From positions 1 through 31,039 of the forward strand of contig JABDRH010000594.1 in NCBI GenBank assembly GCA_013041835.1: 31,039 nt of DNA. The letters are read 5' to 3'. This stretch comes from Desulfatitalea sp. GTDB taxonomy: Bacteria > Desulfobacterota > Desulfobacteria > Desulfobacterales > Desulfosarcinaceae. Below, piece after piece: positions 9,837-19,660 of the stretch (positions are counted from its first letter, which is position 1; each line of letters begins with the position of its first letter). A program made the translations under genes and the position numbers. The notes below the pieces were generated by a model. It had not been told where the DNA came from, searched no databases, and saw nothing but the letters and a program-made list of their open reading frames with translations.

Positions 9837-10730
9837 CTACCTCTTATGGATCTGGACGACGCGATCATGGCCGCCGAGATCCTTGTGGCAGACGATATGA
9901 TCATATGCATCAACCTGGCGCACCAAGTCTGCGACGGCCGAGCACTGATCGTGGGCGATCTCTATGAACAGCACCCCTCCGGCCTTCAATCGCCGATGCG
10001 CCTGGCTTACGATCTGCCGGATCGCCCCCAAGCCATCTTGTCCGCCGTCCAACGCTACGATCGGCTCGAATTGATAAATATCCGTAGGCAGCCTTTCAAG
10101 GTCGCCGGTGCGAATATAGGGTGGATTGGTGACAATGATATCGAATAAATGCCGATCAGCCGTCAGTGCCTCCAGCCAATGGCCGACCATGAAGGTCAAC
10201 CGATCCTCCACGCGATGATGGCGCGCGTTGTTCCGAGCGGTTTGAACAGGCAGCCAGGAACGATCGGTTGCCAGACAACGCAACCGGGGCCGTTCGTGTG
10301 CCAATACCACACTGATAGCACCTGATCCAGTGCCCAACTCAAGCAGCGTGTTTGCGACAGTATCCGCGTCAGGCAGATGGCGCAATGCATGTTCCACCAG
10401 ACACTCCGTGTCAGGCCGAGGTATCAACACGTCCGGGGTAACCTGGAAACGCAGGGACCAAAACTCCTTTTCCCCTGTGATGAAAGCCACCGGTTCATGT
10501 TGGCTGCGGCGCTTGATCGACTGCTTGAAATCCCTTAATTCATCGCTGTTTAACGGTTGATCATGCCGCAAGTAAAGATCGATGCGTTGACAGCCTAAAG
10601 TGTGTGCCAGGAGCGTTTCGGCATCGACCCGAGGGCTCTCCAGCCCTTGCCGTTTAAAATAGGCAACCGTCCATTGTACCGTTTTCAGAACTGTCCAGGC
10701 AGCTTCATCACCCCGCGGTTCAGTGGGCAT
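9837..10730 (-). CDS. prmC: Release factor glutamine N5-methyltransferase
   Basis: Methylates the Gln of the GGQ motif of release factors using S-adenosylmethionine. The 297-residue protein has an N-terminal helical domain (about residues 1-90) and a Rossmann methyltransferase domain with [16 protein letters not shown] (SAM loop). The diagnostic NPPY motif, which holds the substrate glutamine, is present in [18 protein letters not shown]. The chosen ATG at 10730 overlaps the end of prfA by 11 bases; an in-frame ATG 18 codons upstream is buried deeper in prfA and precedes no conserved sequence. The prfA-prmC pairing of enzyme with substrate is the standard arrangement. Confidence 0.94.
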   Translation of the reverse strand: MPTEPRGDEAAWTVLKTVQWTVAYFKRQGLESPRVDAETLLAHTLGCQRIDLYLRHDQPLNSDELRDFKQSIKRRSQHEPVAFITGEKEFWSLRFQVTPDVLIPRPDTECLVEHALRHLPDADTVANTLLELGTGSGAISVVLAHERPRLRCLATDRSWLPVQTARNNARHHRVEDRLTFMVGHWLEALTADRHLFDIIVTNPPYIRTGDLERLPTDIYQFEPIVALDGGQDGLGAIRQIVSQAHRRLKAGGVLFIEIAHDQCSAVADLVRQVDAYDHIVCHKDLGGHDRVVQIHKR

Positions 10731-11784
10731 TTTGAAGTGCCTGGGCCTGATAATAGGTGACCAGCGCATCGATGACTTCGTCAAGATCTCCTTGCAATAT
10801 GGCCTCGAGTTTGTACAGCGTCAATCCGATGCGGTGGTCTGTCACGCGTCCCTGGGGAAAGTTGTATGTGCGAATACGCTCGCTGCGGTCGCCACTGCCG
10901 ACCTGGTTTTTGCGCTCCTGGGACCGTTTGGCGTCCTGCTCCTGGGTCATCTTGTCGAGCAAGCGGGCACGCAACACCTTCATGGCCTTGGCTTTGTTTT
11001 TGTGTTGGGACTTTTCGTCCTGGCAGCTGACGACCAATCCGGTGGGCAGGTGGGTGATACGCACCGCGGAATCGGTTGTATTGACCGATTGGCCGCCCGG
11101 TCCAGCGGAACGAAACACATCGATGCGCAATTCATTGGGGTCGATCGCCACCTCCACATCCTCGGCCTCGGGCAGCACGGCAACTGTCACCGCTGAAGTA
11201 TGTATTCGACCCTGGGTTTCGGTAGTGGGCACACGTTGGACGCGATGTGTGCCGCTTTCATACTTTAGTCGGCTGTATGCGCCCTTGCCTTTAACCAGAA
11301 CGATGATTTCCTTGACACCGCCCACGCCGGTGGCGTGCAGATCCATCACTTCGATTTTCCAATTGAGCGATTCGGCGTACCGGCTGTACATTTTGTACAG
11401 ATCACCGGCAAAGAGGCCAGCTTCGTCGCCGCCGGTGCCTGCCCGTATTTCCAGCAGCACGCTTTTTTCGTCCAGAGGATCTCTGGGAATCAGTAGTTTT
11501 TTCAAATCCTGTTCGAGCGCTTCCTTACGTTCCGTCAGGCCGCTGATCTCTTCCTTGGCCAATGCTTTCAGGTCCGGGTCGCTTTCGTTGAGCAGTTCCA
11601 GGCTGTCGTCCAGTTCCTGGTCCACCTTGCGGTATTCGCGGTATACGTTGACAATCTCGTTGATTTCAGCATGTTCTCTGGCGTATTTTTGATACATGTC
11701 ACGATCTTGCAGCACGTCCGGATCGCTTAACAGGCCCTCCAGTTCACCATAGCGCTTTTCAACGCCTTGCAGTTTTTCAAACAT
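10720..11784 (-). CDS. prfA: Peptide chain release factor 1
   Basis: Recognises UAA and UAG stop codons and triggers peptide release. The GGQ catalytic motif occurs in [18 protein letters not shown]. The codon-reading tripeptide sits in [16 protein letters not shown] as Pro-Thr-Thr, the PxT form of RF1 rather than the SPF of RF2. The start at 11784 ([17 protein letters not shown]) gives 354 residues, close to the E. coli 360. Two further in-frame ATGs upstream (11793, 11832) precede no conserved sequence. The ribosome site is weak (GGATGG). It is followed by prmC in an 11-base overlap. Confidence 0.94.
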   Translation of the reverse strand: MFEKLQGVEKRYGELEGLLSDPDVLQDRDMYQKYAREHAEINEIVNVYREYRKVDQELDDSLELLNESDPDLKALAKEEISGLTERKEALEQDLKKLLIPRDPLDEKSVLLEIRAGTGGDEAGLFAGDLYKMYSRYAESLNWKIEVMDLHATGVGGVKEIIVLVKGKGAYSRLKYESGTHRVQRVPTTETQGRIHTSAVTVAVLPEAEDVEVAIDPNELRIDVFRSAGPGGQSVNTTDSAVRITHLPTGLVVSCQDEKSQHKNKAKAMKVLRARLLDKMTQEQDAKRSQERKNQVGSGDRSERIRTYNFPQGRVTDHRIGLTLYKLEAILQGDLDEVIDALVTYYQAQALQNAH

Positions 11785-11887
11785 GGTTACCATCCATTCG
11801 GTTGCCAATGCAAAGGTGGATGCAGTCCGCACAGCGCCGCGGCATCACACAGGCAACGTTAGGGTGCAGGTACTGCCCCGAAACACG

Positions 11888-11919
11888 TCAAGCTGTCTTC
11901 CTTGCGGTAGACAGCTTGA
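11888..11919. repeat. Perfect 11-bp inverted repeat between rpmE and prfA
   Basis: TCAAGCTGTCT (11888-11898) and AGACAGCTTGA (11909-11919) pair without mismatch around a 10-base loop, about 35 bases after the rpmE stop. There is no T run on either strand, so it is not a classic intrinsic terminator. It could be an RNA-processing or attenuation hairpin, or a binding site. Confidence 0.6.
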
Positions 11920-11952
11920 TGGCGTGCCGCCGGAAAGCCGGGGCCGATGACG

Positions 11953-12174
11953 CTACTTTGAAGGTTTTGCGTTTTGGAAATTGGCGTACTTTTTACGAAA
12001 CCGTTCGATGCGGCCGGCCGTATCGACGAGTTTTTGCTTTCCCGTAAAAAAAGGGTGGCACTGGGAACATATTTCAACGGAAATCTCTTTCTTGGTGGAC
12101 CCCACCTCCAGGCTGCTGCCGCAGGCACACTTGATCATGATATTGTCAAATTTCGGATGGATATCGGCTTTCAT
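11953..12174 (-). CDS. rpmE: 50S ribosomal protein L31, zinc-binding form
   Basis: bL31 of the large subunit, contributing to the inter-subunit bridge. At 73 residues it has normal length. It retains the zinc ligands of the C+ type: CAC near residues 16-18 and CSQC in [18 protein letters not shown]. The zinc-free paralogue used under zinc limitation would lack these. AGGGGG lies upstream at a spacing of about 11. It follows rho by 23 bases, the common rho-rpmE-prfA-prmC order. Confidence 0.96.
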   Translation of the reverse strand: MKADIHPKFDNIMIKCACGSSLEVGSTKKEISVEICSQCHPFFTGKQKLVDTAGRIERFRKKYANFQNAKPSK

Positions 12175-12197
12175 AATAATTTCAACCCCCTAAAAGA

Positions 12198-13445
12198 CTA
12201 AGCATTCATAGATTGCAAAAACTCTTTATTATCCCTGGTTCCTTGCATTTTATCAAGTATAAACTCTAATGCATCTGATGGATTCAATGAGGCCAACAGC
12301 TTGCGAATGATCCATACACGGTTGAGCGTCTGCTCATCAAGCAACAGTTCCTCCTTCCGCGTTCCGGACTTTTTGATGTCAATGGCCGGAAAAATACGCT
12401 TATCGGCCAAACGACGATCCAATTGGATTTCAAGGTTGCCGGTGCCCTTGAACTCTTCAAATATCACTTCGTCCATGCGACTGCCCGTGTCGATCAAGGC
12501 TGTGGCGATCACGGTCAGGCTGCCACCATCTTCAATATTGCGCGCCGCACCGAAAAACCGCTTGGGACGCTGAAGAGCGTTGGAATCGACACCACCCGAC
12601 AATATCTTGCCCGACGGCGGCATGACTGAGTTGTAGGCGCGTGCCAAACGGGTGATGCTGTCCAGCAGGATAACGACATTTTTTTTATGTTCCACCAGGC
12701 GCTTGGCCTTTTCGATGACCATCTCGGCCACCTGTACGTGCCGTTCAGCCGGCTCGTCAAAAGTGCTGCTGATCACCTCCCCTCGAACCGACCGTTGCAT
12801 GTCGGTCACCTCCTCGGGGCGTTCATCGATCAACAAGACAAACAGCGTGATATCCTTATGGTTTCTGGTAATGCTGTTGGCGATGCATTGAAGTAACATG
12901 GTCTTGCCGGAACGGGGTGGAGAAACAATCAACCCGCGTTGGCCGAAGCCCACCGGTGTCAGAAGGTCCATAATCCGCGCCGAGTAGTTCTCCGCTTCGG
13001 TTTCCAGATTCGTTTTCACATCGGGATAAAGGGGGGTCAGGTTGTCGAACAGTATCTTTTCCCGCGCCACTTCCGGATCTTCATAGTTAATGGCCTCGAC
13101 TTTCAGCAGGGCGAAATAACGTTCCGACTCTTTGGGTTGTCGAATTTGTCCGGAAACCGTATCGCCGGTGCGAATATTGAACCGCCTGATTTGCGACGGC
13201 GATACATAGATATCATCCGGACCCGGAAGATAATTGTAGCTGGGCGCCCGGAGAAACCCGAAGCCGTCCGGCAAGATCTCAAGCGTGCCCTCTCCGTAGA
13301 TCAATCCATTTTTTTCAATTTGAGCTTGAAGAAGCGAAAAAATCAGCTCCTGCTTGCGCATCCCAGCAAAGCCATCGATCTTCAATTTTTTGGCCATCTG
13401 GGTCAATTCATTGATTTTCATGCTTTTAAGTTCAGAAACATTCAT
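12198..13445 (-). CDS. rho: Transcription termination factor Rho
   Basis: Hexameric RNA-dependent ATPase and helicase. The 415-residue protein has an N-terminal helical subdomain ([19 protein letters not shown]), a cold-shock-like RNA-binding domain with [16 protein letters not shown], and the motor domain. The Walker A motif is SPPRSGKT, Walker B is [17 protein letters not shown], and the secondary RNA-binding region lies around [17 protein letters not shown]. Length is near the E. coli 419. GGAGAG precedes the ATG at a spacing of seven. No insertion of the kind seen in actinobacterial Rho is present. It heads the rho-rpmE-prfA-prmC group. Confidence 0.98.
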   Translation of the reverse strand: MNVSELKSMKINELTQMAKKLKIDGFAGMRKQELIFSLLQAQIEKNGLIYGEGTLEILPDGFGFLRAPSYNYLPGPDDIYVSPSQIRRFNIRTGDTVSGQIRQPKESERYFALLKVEAINYEDPEVAREKILFDNLTPLYPDVKTNLETEAENYSARIMDLLTPVGFGQRGLIVSPPRSGKTMLLQCIANSITRNHKDITLFVLLIDERPEEVTDMQRSVRGEVISSTFDEPAERHVQVAEMVIEKAKRLVEHKKNVVILLDSITRLARAYNSVMPPSGKILSGGVDSNALQRPKRFFGAARNIEDGGSLTVIATALIDTGSRMDEVIFEEFKGTGNLEIQLDRRLADKRIFPAIDIKKSGTRKEELLLDEQTLNRVWIIRKLLASLNPSDALEFILDKMQGTRDNKEFLQSMNA

Positions 13446-13790
13446 AGATCGCTCTCCATTACATTTCTTGATCTGTATTTGAAATTACGGGATGGTACGA
13501 TTGATAACCGCTCATGCTGAACACGGCGTGTTGATGTATAAGATGAATTCTGTTTATGAGATCTTGCACTCAAAACCCGTTTCAATCGCTTTATCGCGCC
13601 TTCATTTGTTTTCTGGGATTCGCGCCCTTTCAACTATGGCGGAGCCGGCGATAGCTTTGGCGGAATATGAAGTTTTACTGTTTACGGAGAGTATTGCTTC
13701 CAAGATGTTATAGGCATGGTTATATCAAGTTATATCGGCTGTCAAGGCTTTTCGGCAAGCAACCCATTGGAAATTCAGGCACAAATAAAA
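13446..13790. other. Long rho leader / intergenic region
   Basis: About 345 bases between rho and the adk terminator contain no convincing gene. A promoter candidate (13719-13745) would produce a leader of about 265 bases. A basic 63-codon minus-strand frame (13442-13633) ends in an ATGA overlap with rho, but its TTG start has no ribosome site. In E. coli, rho is autoregulated in a leader of comparable length. Whether that applies here cannot be read from the sequence. Confidence 0.45.
13719..13745 (-). promoter_or_regulatory. Candidate promoter upstream of rho
   Basis: On the minus strand TTGACA (13745-13740) is followed after 15 bases by TATAAC (13724-13719). Both hexamers are strong matches, but the spacer is two bases shorter than ideal. 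It lies between the adk terminator and rho. Confidence 0.4.
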
Positions 13791-13819
13791 CACCCATGGC
13801 ATCTTTGATGCCATGGGTG
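13783..13819 (-). terminator. Intrinsic terminator of adk
   Basis: A perfect 13-bp stem (13791-13803 with 13807-13819) closes a three-base loop. On the minus strand it is followed directly by TTTTATTT. It begins 28 bases after the adk stop, so adk transcripts should end here before rho. Confidence 0.92.
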
Positions 13820-13846
13820 TGCTAACGCAAAAAACACGATGGCGAA

Positions 13847-14521
<675 letters not shown>

Positions 14522-14578
14522 TTATTATATAGTGAGCATTATGAATAGGCTATCAGTTCAGGTGTATAAAAACATGTG

Positions 14579-14607
14579 ACTATTACCGAAAGCGGAAAAT
14601 GTGTCAA
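14579..14607 (-). promoter_or_regulatory. Candidate adk promoter
   Basis: On the minus strand a perfect TTGACA (14607-14602) is followed after 17 bases by AATAGT (14584-14579), giving a leader of about 65 bases before adk. The -10 matches four of six positions. Confidence 0.45.
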
Positions 14608-14687
14608 CCTAATTGTGCCATTAATAGTGTTTGACGGCGATGTCGTCCGGTGCCGCGACTTGGCTCGGAAAAGCAACAAAATATCGG

Positions 14688-14716
14688 TTGCAATCCCTGT
14701 CGGCAAAGTGTATAGA
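14688..14716 (+). promoter_or_regulatory. Candidate rpsU promoter
   Basis: TTGCAA (14688-14693) and TATAGA (14711-14716) are separated by 17 bases, about 85 bases upstream of rpsU and diverging from adk. Confidence 0.45.
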
Positions 14717-14800
14717 ATCGAGTTTATTAGAATCCATTGTGCCATTAACATCCCGATAACCTTGACAAACCGAGGGATGGAACAAAGGGGGCGAGATAAT

Positions 14801-15007
14801 TTGAAGGAGATCACGGTGCGGGTTCAGGATAATGACCTTGAAAAGGCCATGCGGATCCTGAAAAAAAAGATCCAAAACGACGGGCTTTTCAAACGTCTTA
14901 AGCTTAAGAAAAGCTATGAGAAACCCAGCGAGTACCGTCGCCGCAAACAGCGTGAAGCGTTACGACGCCAACGCATTGCCGCTGCACGCAGGAAAAGGTA
15001 CCGCTAA
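14801..15007 (+). CDS. rpsU: 30S ribosomal protein S21
   Basis: bS21, a small basic protein near the anti-Shine-Dalgarno end of 16S rRNA that assists initiation. With a TTG start at 14801 it has 68 residues: KEITVRVQDNDLEKAMRIL, then KSYEKPSEYRRRKQREA and an Arg-rich tail typical of the family. AAAGGGGG lies about ten bases before the TTG. A GTG seven codons later has AAGGAG at ideal spacing and is an alternative start, but it would remove the conserved first strand. The longer in-frame extension upstream (to 14576) is not S21-like. It has its own promoter and terminator. Confidence 0.9.
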   Translation: MKEITVRVQDNDLEKAMRILKKKIQNDGLFKRLKLKKSYEKPSEYRRRKQREALRRQRIAAARRKRYR

Positions 15008-15028
15008 CATCGACATACAAATATTTCA

Positions 15029-15063
15029 AACCCGGCCGGAACGATTGTTTCGGTCGGGTTTTT
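15029..15063 (+). terminator. Intrinsic terminator of rpsU
   Basis: A 13-bp stem (15029-15041 with 15048-15060, two G-U pairs) with a six-base loop ends in a T run, 22 bases after the rpsU stop. Confidence 0.9.
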
Positions 15064-15147
15064 CTATTGAATTAGCACCGCGATTCAAGCGGATTGCCGA
15101 TACACGGCATTCGCCACGCAAACGCGGCCGAGTTGGGGAGTACGGGA

Positions 15148-16434
15148 TTGGAAACATGGGATTACGAAACATGCCTGTCCGCCATGTTCCGCTTACATCG
15201 TTTCGGTATCAAGCTCGGGTTGGAAACCATCAGCACTATGTTGGCCGCCCTGGGCAACCCCCAAAAGCGTTTGCGCTGCATCCACATTGCCGGTACCAAC
15301 GGAAAGGGATCAGTAGCGGCCATGCTGTCGACCATCCTGCAATCTGCCGGGTACCGGGTCGGACGCTACACATCGCCGCACCTTGAACGCTTCAACGAGC
15401 GCATTTGCATTAATAACACACCGATTTCCGACCAGGCAGTGGTCGAGGCGTACCGACGCGCCATGGCCGTAAACCACATGCCACGGCAACCCACTTTTTT
15501 CGAGTTCACCACGGTGATGGCCCTGGATCAGTTTCACCGCGAGCGAGTGCAGTGGGCCGTCATCGAAACCGGCATGGGCGGACGTCTGGATGCCACGAAT
15601 GTGATCCATCCCGAGTTGACCATCATCACCAACATTTCCCTGGAACATCGAGAGTACCTGGGGACAACAATCCGCGCCATTGCAGGTGAGAAGGCCGGTA
15701 TTATCAAAAGGCGCATTCCGGTTATCAGTGGTGTCGGGCAACCAGCGGCCCGTGATGTGGTCCACGCCCAAGCGGCATCCAAGCAGGCCCTTTGCCGTCA
15801 ATTCGGGCGGGATTTCCGAACCCGGCGCCACGGCAACGGCCATTTCACCTACTACGGCATCAACCATACGTGGCGCAAGTTGGCGCTGGGATTAATGGGC
15901 GACCATCAAATAGACAATGCCGCCCTGGCACTGGCCGCATGCGAACTGCTGGATCACATGGGCGCCATATCGCTTGGCGAGCAAGTCATACGACAAGGCA
16001 TACGACAGACCCAATGGCCCGGGCGTCTGGAAGTAGCAGGGACAGCACCGTATCTCATCCTGGATGGCGCCCACAATCAAATGGCTGCCCGGGTACTGGG
16101 CCGTCATCTTCAAAACAACTTTGGCAAAAGACGTATCACACTGGTGGTGGGCCTTTTGGACGACAAACCCCAACAAAGTATTATCAAGGATCTGGCCGCG
16201 CCTTGCCAGCGGGTGATCGTCACCCAGCCGGAGATCGATCGCGCAGTACCGGCCGGCGCCTTAGCAGCTTTGGTCCGGCAATTCTGCCCGGACGTGGAAA
16301 TCAAAACAAGGGTGGATGAAGCACTGCGCTTCGCCATAGCCACGAGCGGCCCCGAGGATGTAATTTGCGTTGCCGGCTCCCTTTACGTGGTCGGTGAAGC
16401 CAAGGCGGCCTTAAAAATGATACCCATCGCTTGA
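15148..16434 (+). CDS. folC: Bifunctional folylpolyglutamate synthase / dihydrofolate synthase
   Basis: Mur-ligase-family enzyme adding glutamate to dihydropteroate and to folates. The sequence GIKLGLETISTMLAALGNPQ and the P-loop HIAGTNGKGSVAAMLST are diagnostic. TSPHLERFNERI, ETGMGGRLDATN and LDGAHNQMA (C-terminal domain) also match. I place the start at the TTG at 15148: GGGGAG is seven bases upstream, and homologues begin close to this point (WDYETCLSAMFRLHRFGIK). This gives 428 residues. An in-frame ATG at 15094 would add 18 unmatched residues. It follows the rpsU terminator by about 85 bases, so it probably has its own promoter; the accD partner often found upstream is absent. Confidence 0.92.
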   Translation: METWDYETCLSAMFRLHRFGIKLGLETISTMLAALGNPQKRLRCIHIAGTNGKGSVAAMLSTILQSAGYRVGRYTSPHLERFNERICINNTPISDQAVVEAYRRAMAVNHMPRQPTFFEFTTVMALDQFHRERVQWAVIETGMGGRLDATNVIHPELTIITNISLEHREYLGTTIRAIAGEKAGIIKRRIPVISGVGQPAARDVVHAQAASKQALCRQFGRDFRTRRHGNGHFTYYGINHTWRKLALGLMGDHQIDNAALALAACELLDHMGAISLGEQVIRQGIRQTQWPGRLEVAGTAPYLILDGAHNQMAARVLGRHLQNNFGKRRITLVVGLLDDKPQQSIIKDLAAPCQRVIVTQPEIDRAVPAGALAALVRQFCPDVEIKTRVDEALRFAIATSGPEDVICVAGSLYVVGEAKAALKMIPIA

Positions 16435-16459
16435 CTAAGTGAAAGGCATCCATTAATCT
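16431..16459 (+). promoter_or_regulatory. Candidate tRNA-Arg promoter overlapping the folC stop
   Basis: TTGACT (16431-16436) contains the folC TGA, and TAATCT (16454-16459) lies 17 bases further on. The predicted start would be a few bases before the mature tRNA at 16472. Confidence 0.5.
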
Positions 16460-16471
16460 GCCCCTCGATGT

Positions 16472-16547
16472 GCGCTCGTAGCTCAGTGGATAGAGCACCA
16501 GCCTCCGGAGCTGGGTGCCGCAGGTTCGATCCCTGCCGGGCGCACCA
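16472..16547 (+). tRNA. tRNA-Arg, anticodon CCG
   Basis: A 76-base cloverleaf. The acceptor stem GCGCTCG pairs with CGGGCGC (one G-U). The D arm contains AGCTCAGTGGATAGAGC. The anticodon stem CCAGC/GCTGG encloses loop CTCCGGA, anticodon CCG at 16505-16507. The T arm contains GGTTCGATCC. The discriminator A is followed by an encoded CCA. It reads the CGG arginine codon. No integrase or duplicated 3' end is seen nearby, so there is no sign of use as an attachment site. Confidence 0.96.
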
Positions 16548-16631
16548 AATTGTAAACAAATGACTTGCAGATACCCATCCTGAGGCTCACACCTTGCATT
16601 CAGCACGGCAGGTGGTTATAGTCGGGTCATT

Positions 16632-18416
16632 ATGATAACTTTCAGTGAAAAACTTCCCGACCCCAAAGAATTGGAAAAGGAGCTGGGTGACTTTCTGGCT
16701 AAAAAGTTCGGCGGATCAGTGAAGCTGGCCGCACCGATCGCCATGCCGCTGCTCGAATCGGACGGCAAGGCCGAAAAAAGAGCTGAAGCGCCTTGGACAC
16801 CCGAGTTCAACCTCAAGCCGGATGAGCTGATTGCCTACCTGGATCAATACATCGTTAAGCAGGATAGCGCCAAAGCGATTCTCGCCACCAAAATATGCAC
16901 CCACTTTAACCGCATTCGCTTTCGCCAATCCTCACCGGACAGTGTGCGTGATATGGTCGGCAGCATCAAGAACAACATTTTGATGCTCGGTCCCACCGGT
17001 GTGGGAAAAACATACCTGGTTCGCCTGATCGCTCACAAAATCGGCGTCCCGTTCGTCAAGGGCGATGCCACCAAATTCAGTGAAACCGGCTATGTCGGCG
17101 GCGATGTGGAGGATTTGGTACGTGATTTGGTGCGCGAAGCGGATGGCGACATCGAAAAAGCCCAGTACGGAATCATCTATATCGATGAAATCGATAAAAT
17201 CGCCTCTGCTCGGAACCTGGTGGGAGCGGATGTCTCCCGTACCGGCGTCCAACGCGCCTTGCTCAAGCCCATGGAAGAAACCGAGGTCGACCTCAAGGTG
17301 CCCCATGATCCCATTTCCATGCTTCAGGAGATCGAACGCTTCAGAAAGACCGGGCAGCGTGATCAATCCACGGTGAATACGCGCAATATCCTGTTTATCA
17401 TGAGTGGCGCTTTCTCCGGCCTGGATGCCATTATCAAAAAACGCCTGACTGAAAAGGCCATTGGTTTTGGCGCCACATTCACCCGCGTGGCCGAAACCGC
17501 GGAGATCCTCAGCCGTGTCAAATCCGAGGATCTCATCGAGTATGGCTTTGAATCCGAATTTGTGGGCCGGCTGCCGGTGAGAGCAATCTTTGAACATCTG
17601 TCCGAAGTGGATCTGTTCACCATTCTCAGCAATCCCAACAACCCCATTGTTTTGGGCAAAAAGCTCGATTTCGCCGCATATGGCATCACTGTCAAATTCG
17701 GCGCAAGCGCGCTAAAGCACTTGGCCGGACGGGCTTTCAGCGAGAATACCGGTGCCAGAGGCTTGGTCAGCGCCGTGGAGCACGCGCTGCTCAATTTTGA
17801 AAAGCGCCTGCCCTCCACCAAGGTGCGCCGGTTTGCCGTTTCCGATGATGTGGTGACCCATCCGGACCAATGGCTGAAAAAATTAGAAGAAAATCCCGAT
17901 CATCCTGAAATGGCGGAAATCTTCTCACGCATCAGATCGCAGGAACATCAAGCTTTGGTCGACTATGTAACGGAAAACACCACGCATCTATGCAACAGAT
18001 TCGGTCTGTCGTTGACGGATGCACGCATTGATTTGATTGCCGATTACTTCGCGGATCACACCACCGACATCAATGGGGTGTTTGAAAAAATCACCGAGTT
18101 TTGCGAACAAATCAAATCCATTGAGATGCAGTTCTTAAAAAACTACGGTATAAATATCGTCTTCGAAGATGACGCCATCGACCATATTCTTATCCAGTGG
18201 CGCAACGGCAATGTCAACCTGGACGAATTTTACAAGCAACTCAGCGACAATCTGGAATACGGCTTGAAGCTGGTTCGTGAAAAAACCGGCCGCAACCGTT
18301 TCTTTTTAACAAGCCAGGCGCTTGAGGCGCCCGAAGTATTTATCCATCAAATGCTCAAAGAGGTCCAGGCACCGTCGGATCCCCACCTACCAGCAGGTGG
18401 TTTGGAAACACCTTAA
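16632..18416 (+). CDS. ClpX-like AAA+ unfoldase without zinc domain, with long C-terminal extension
   Basis: Probable ATP-driven protein unfoldase or remodeller of the ClpX family (594 residues). It has Walker A GPTGVGKT (120-127), the pore loop GYVG (153-156), Walker B IIYIDEID (181-188), IGFGA at 277-281 matching the ClpP-docking IGF loop of ClpX, the arginine-finger region VGRLP (311-315) and sensor 2 GARGL (374-378). It differs from true ClpX in three ways: no N-terminal Cys4 zinc domain (residues 1-60 are unrelated), no RKH loop (replaced by residues 222-250 with KVPHDPISMLQEIERFRKTG), and about 190 extra helical residues after 405. A partner ClpP gene is not in the window. The ribosome site before the ATG is weak. 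It precedes ahbC by 33 bases, so co-transcription is likely. Confidence 0.85.
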   Translation: MITFSEKLPDPKELEKELGDFLAKKFGGSVKLAAPIAMPLLESDGKAEKRAEAPWTPEFNLKPDELIAYLDQYIVKQDSAKAILATKICTHFNRIRFRQSSPDSVRDMVGSIKNNILMLGPTGVGKTYLVRLIAHKIGVPFVKGDATKFSETGYVGGDVEDLVRDLVREADGDIEKAQYGIIYIDEIDKIASARNLVGADVSRTGVQRALLKPMEETEVDLKVPHDPISMLQEIERFRKTGQRDQSTVNTRNILFIMSGAFSGLDAIIKKRLTEKAIGFGATFTRVAETAEILSRVKSEDLIEYGFESEFVGRLPVRAIFEHLSEVDLFTILSNPNNPIVLGKKLDFAAYGITVKFGASALKHLAGRAFSENTGARGLVSAVEHALLNFEKRLPSTKVRRFAVSDDVVTHPDQWLKKLEENPDHPEMAEIFSRIRSQEHQALVDYVTENTTHLCNRFGLSLTDARIDLIADYFADHTTDINGVFEKITEFCEQIKSIEMQFLKNYGINIVFEDDAIDHILIQWRNGNVNLDEFYKQLSDNLEYGLKLVREKTGRNRFFLTSQALEAPEVFIHQMLKEVQAPSDPHLPAGGLETP

Positions 18417-18449
18417 GCTGTAAGGGACAAAGAAAGGAATCTGCTCCAC

Positions 18450-19637
18450 ATGATCGGAATTTCAAAGCTCTATTGCGGTTCAGTGGAGCCGTCCGATGCG
18501 TTGCGCTATGGAAGGCAATCCTCCCGGCTGCCCAGTCACCTGCTGCAATTTTCAAAAGATAAACGGCCGGTGGTCGTATGGAATGTAACCCGCGCGTGCA
18601 ACCTCAAATGCGTGCATTGCTATGCCCATGCCACTGACGATACGTCGGCCAATGAACTGACTACCCAAGAGGGCAAGGCGCTCATCGATGATCTGTCGGA
18701 CTTCGGCGTACCCGTACTTCTCTTCTCGGGTGGCGAGCCATTGGTGCGAAAAGATCTGCCCGAACTTGCAGCCTACGCCGTGAAAAAGGGCATGCGGGCG
18801 GTCATATCCACAAACGGCACCTTGATCAACGCTGACACAGCCCGAATATTGAAGCAAATCGGCCTTTCGTACGTGGGGATCAGCTTAGACGGCCTGGAAC
18901 CGGTAAATGACCGCTTCCGGGGCGTAAAAGGCGCTTTCCAAAAAGCCATGCAGGGCATTCGCAACTGCCAGGCGTCGGGCATCAAAGTCGGTCTGCGCTT
19001 TACCATCAACAAGCGCAATGTCAAAGAGATTCCCGGCATATTCGATCTTTTGGAAGAGATGGATATTCCACGCGTATGCTTCTATCACCTGGTCTACGCC
19101 GGGCGGGGCTCTGCCTTGCAGTCGGAAGATCTGACGCACGAGGAAACTCGGGCCGCCGTTGACTTGATATTGGATCGTACGCGCCAGTTGCATGACCAAG
19201 GCAAGCCTAAAGAGGTATTGACCGTGGATAATCATGCCGACGGCCCATACCTTTATATGCGGCTGCAAAAAGAAAACCCCCAACGGGCGGAAAAGGTACT
19301 CAATCTGCTTCAAATGAACGAAGGGAACAACTCGGGCAGGGGTATCGGTTGCGTCAGTTGGGACGGACAAGTGTACGCCGATCAATTCTGGCGTCACCAC
19401 AGTTTTGGAAATATTCGCAACAGACCCTTTTCCCAAATCTGGAGTGAGCCGCTCGATCCGCTGCTCAAGCAGCTCAAGGAAAAGAAAAAGTACGTCCAGG
19501 GGCGCTGTGCAACGTGTCGCTGGCTTGATGTGTGCAGCGGCAACTTTCGCGTAAGAGCGGAAGCCACCACCGGAAATGTCTGGGCACCGGATCCGGCTTG
19601 CTATCTGAGTGACGCGGAAATCGCCCAAACCCTTTGA
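18450..19637 (+). CDS. ahbC: AhbC-type radical SAM/SPASM protein: 12,18-didecarboxysiroheme deacetylase
   Basis: Enzyme of the siroheme-dependent heme pathway; in characterised homologues it removes the acetate side chains of didecarboxysiroheme to give Fe-coproporphyrin III. The 395-residue protein has the radical SAM cluster motif CNLKCVHC (C50, C54, C57), GGEP at 94-97, and a C-terminal SPASM-like region with GRGIGCVSWDGQVY, CATCRWLDVC and a last Cys near 384 for extra iron-sulfur binding. AAAGGA precedes the ATG. It is followed after 23 bases by hemB and then a second radical SAM gene, the same trio I recall from Desulfovibrio vulgaris. The related NirJ of heme d1 synthesis is the main alternative, but no other nir genes are present. 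Confidence 0.9.
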   Translation: MIGISKLYCGSVEPSDALRYGRQSSRLPSHLLQFSKDKRPVVVWNVTRACNLKCVHCYAHATDDTSANELTTQEGKALIDDLSDFGVPVLLFSGGEPLVRKDLPELAAYAVKKGMRAVISTNGTLINADTARILKQIGLSYVGISLDGLEPVNDRFRGVKGAFQKAMQGIRNCQASGIKVGLRFTINKRNVKEIPGIFDLLEEMDIPRVCFYHLVYAGRGSALQSEDLTHEETRAAVDLILDRTRQLHDQGKPKEVLTVDNHADGPYLYMRLQKENPQRAEKVLNLLQMNEGNNSGRGIGCVSWDGQVYADQFWRHHSFGNIRNRPFSQIWSEPLDPLLKQLKEKKKYVQGRCATCRWLDVCSGNFRVRAEATTGNVWAPDPACYLSDAEIAQTL

Positions 19638-19660
19638 CCCGTTTTCACCAAGGAGTAAAA

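Noticed and set aside
8433..10148. A 571-codon plus-strand open frame covering parts of tsf, rpsB and prmC
   Set aside because: It is antisense to genes with unmistakable products on the minus strand, matches no family, and reflects codon bias of the opposite strand.
10757..11692. A 311-codon Ser/Leu-rich plus-strand frame
   Set aside because: It is the mirror of prfA; composition is low-complexity and no domain is visible.
13442..13633. A basic 63-codon frame ending at the rho start as a leader-peptide gene
   Set aside because: It starts with TTG without a ribosome site and has no recognised homologue; kept only as part of the leader observation.
16548..16631. An attachment site or genomic island beside tRNA-Arg
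   Set aside because: There is no integrase, no repeated tRNA 3' end, and the following genes look like core genes.
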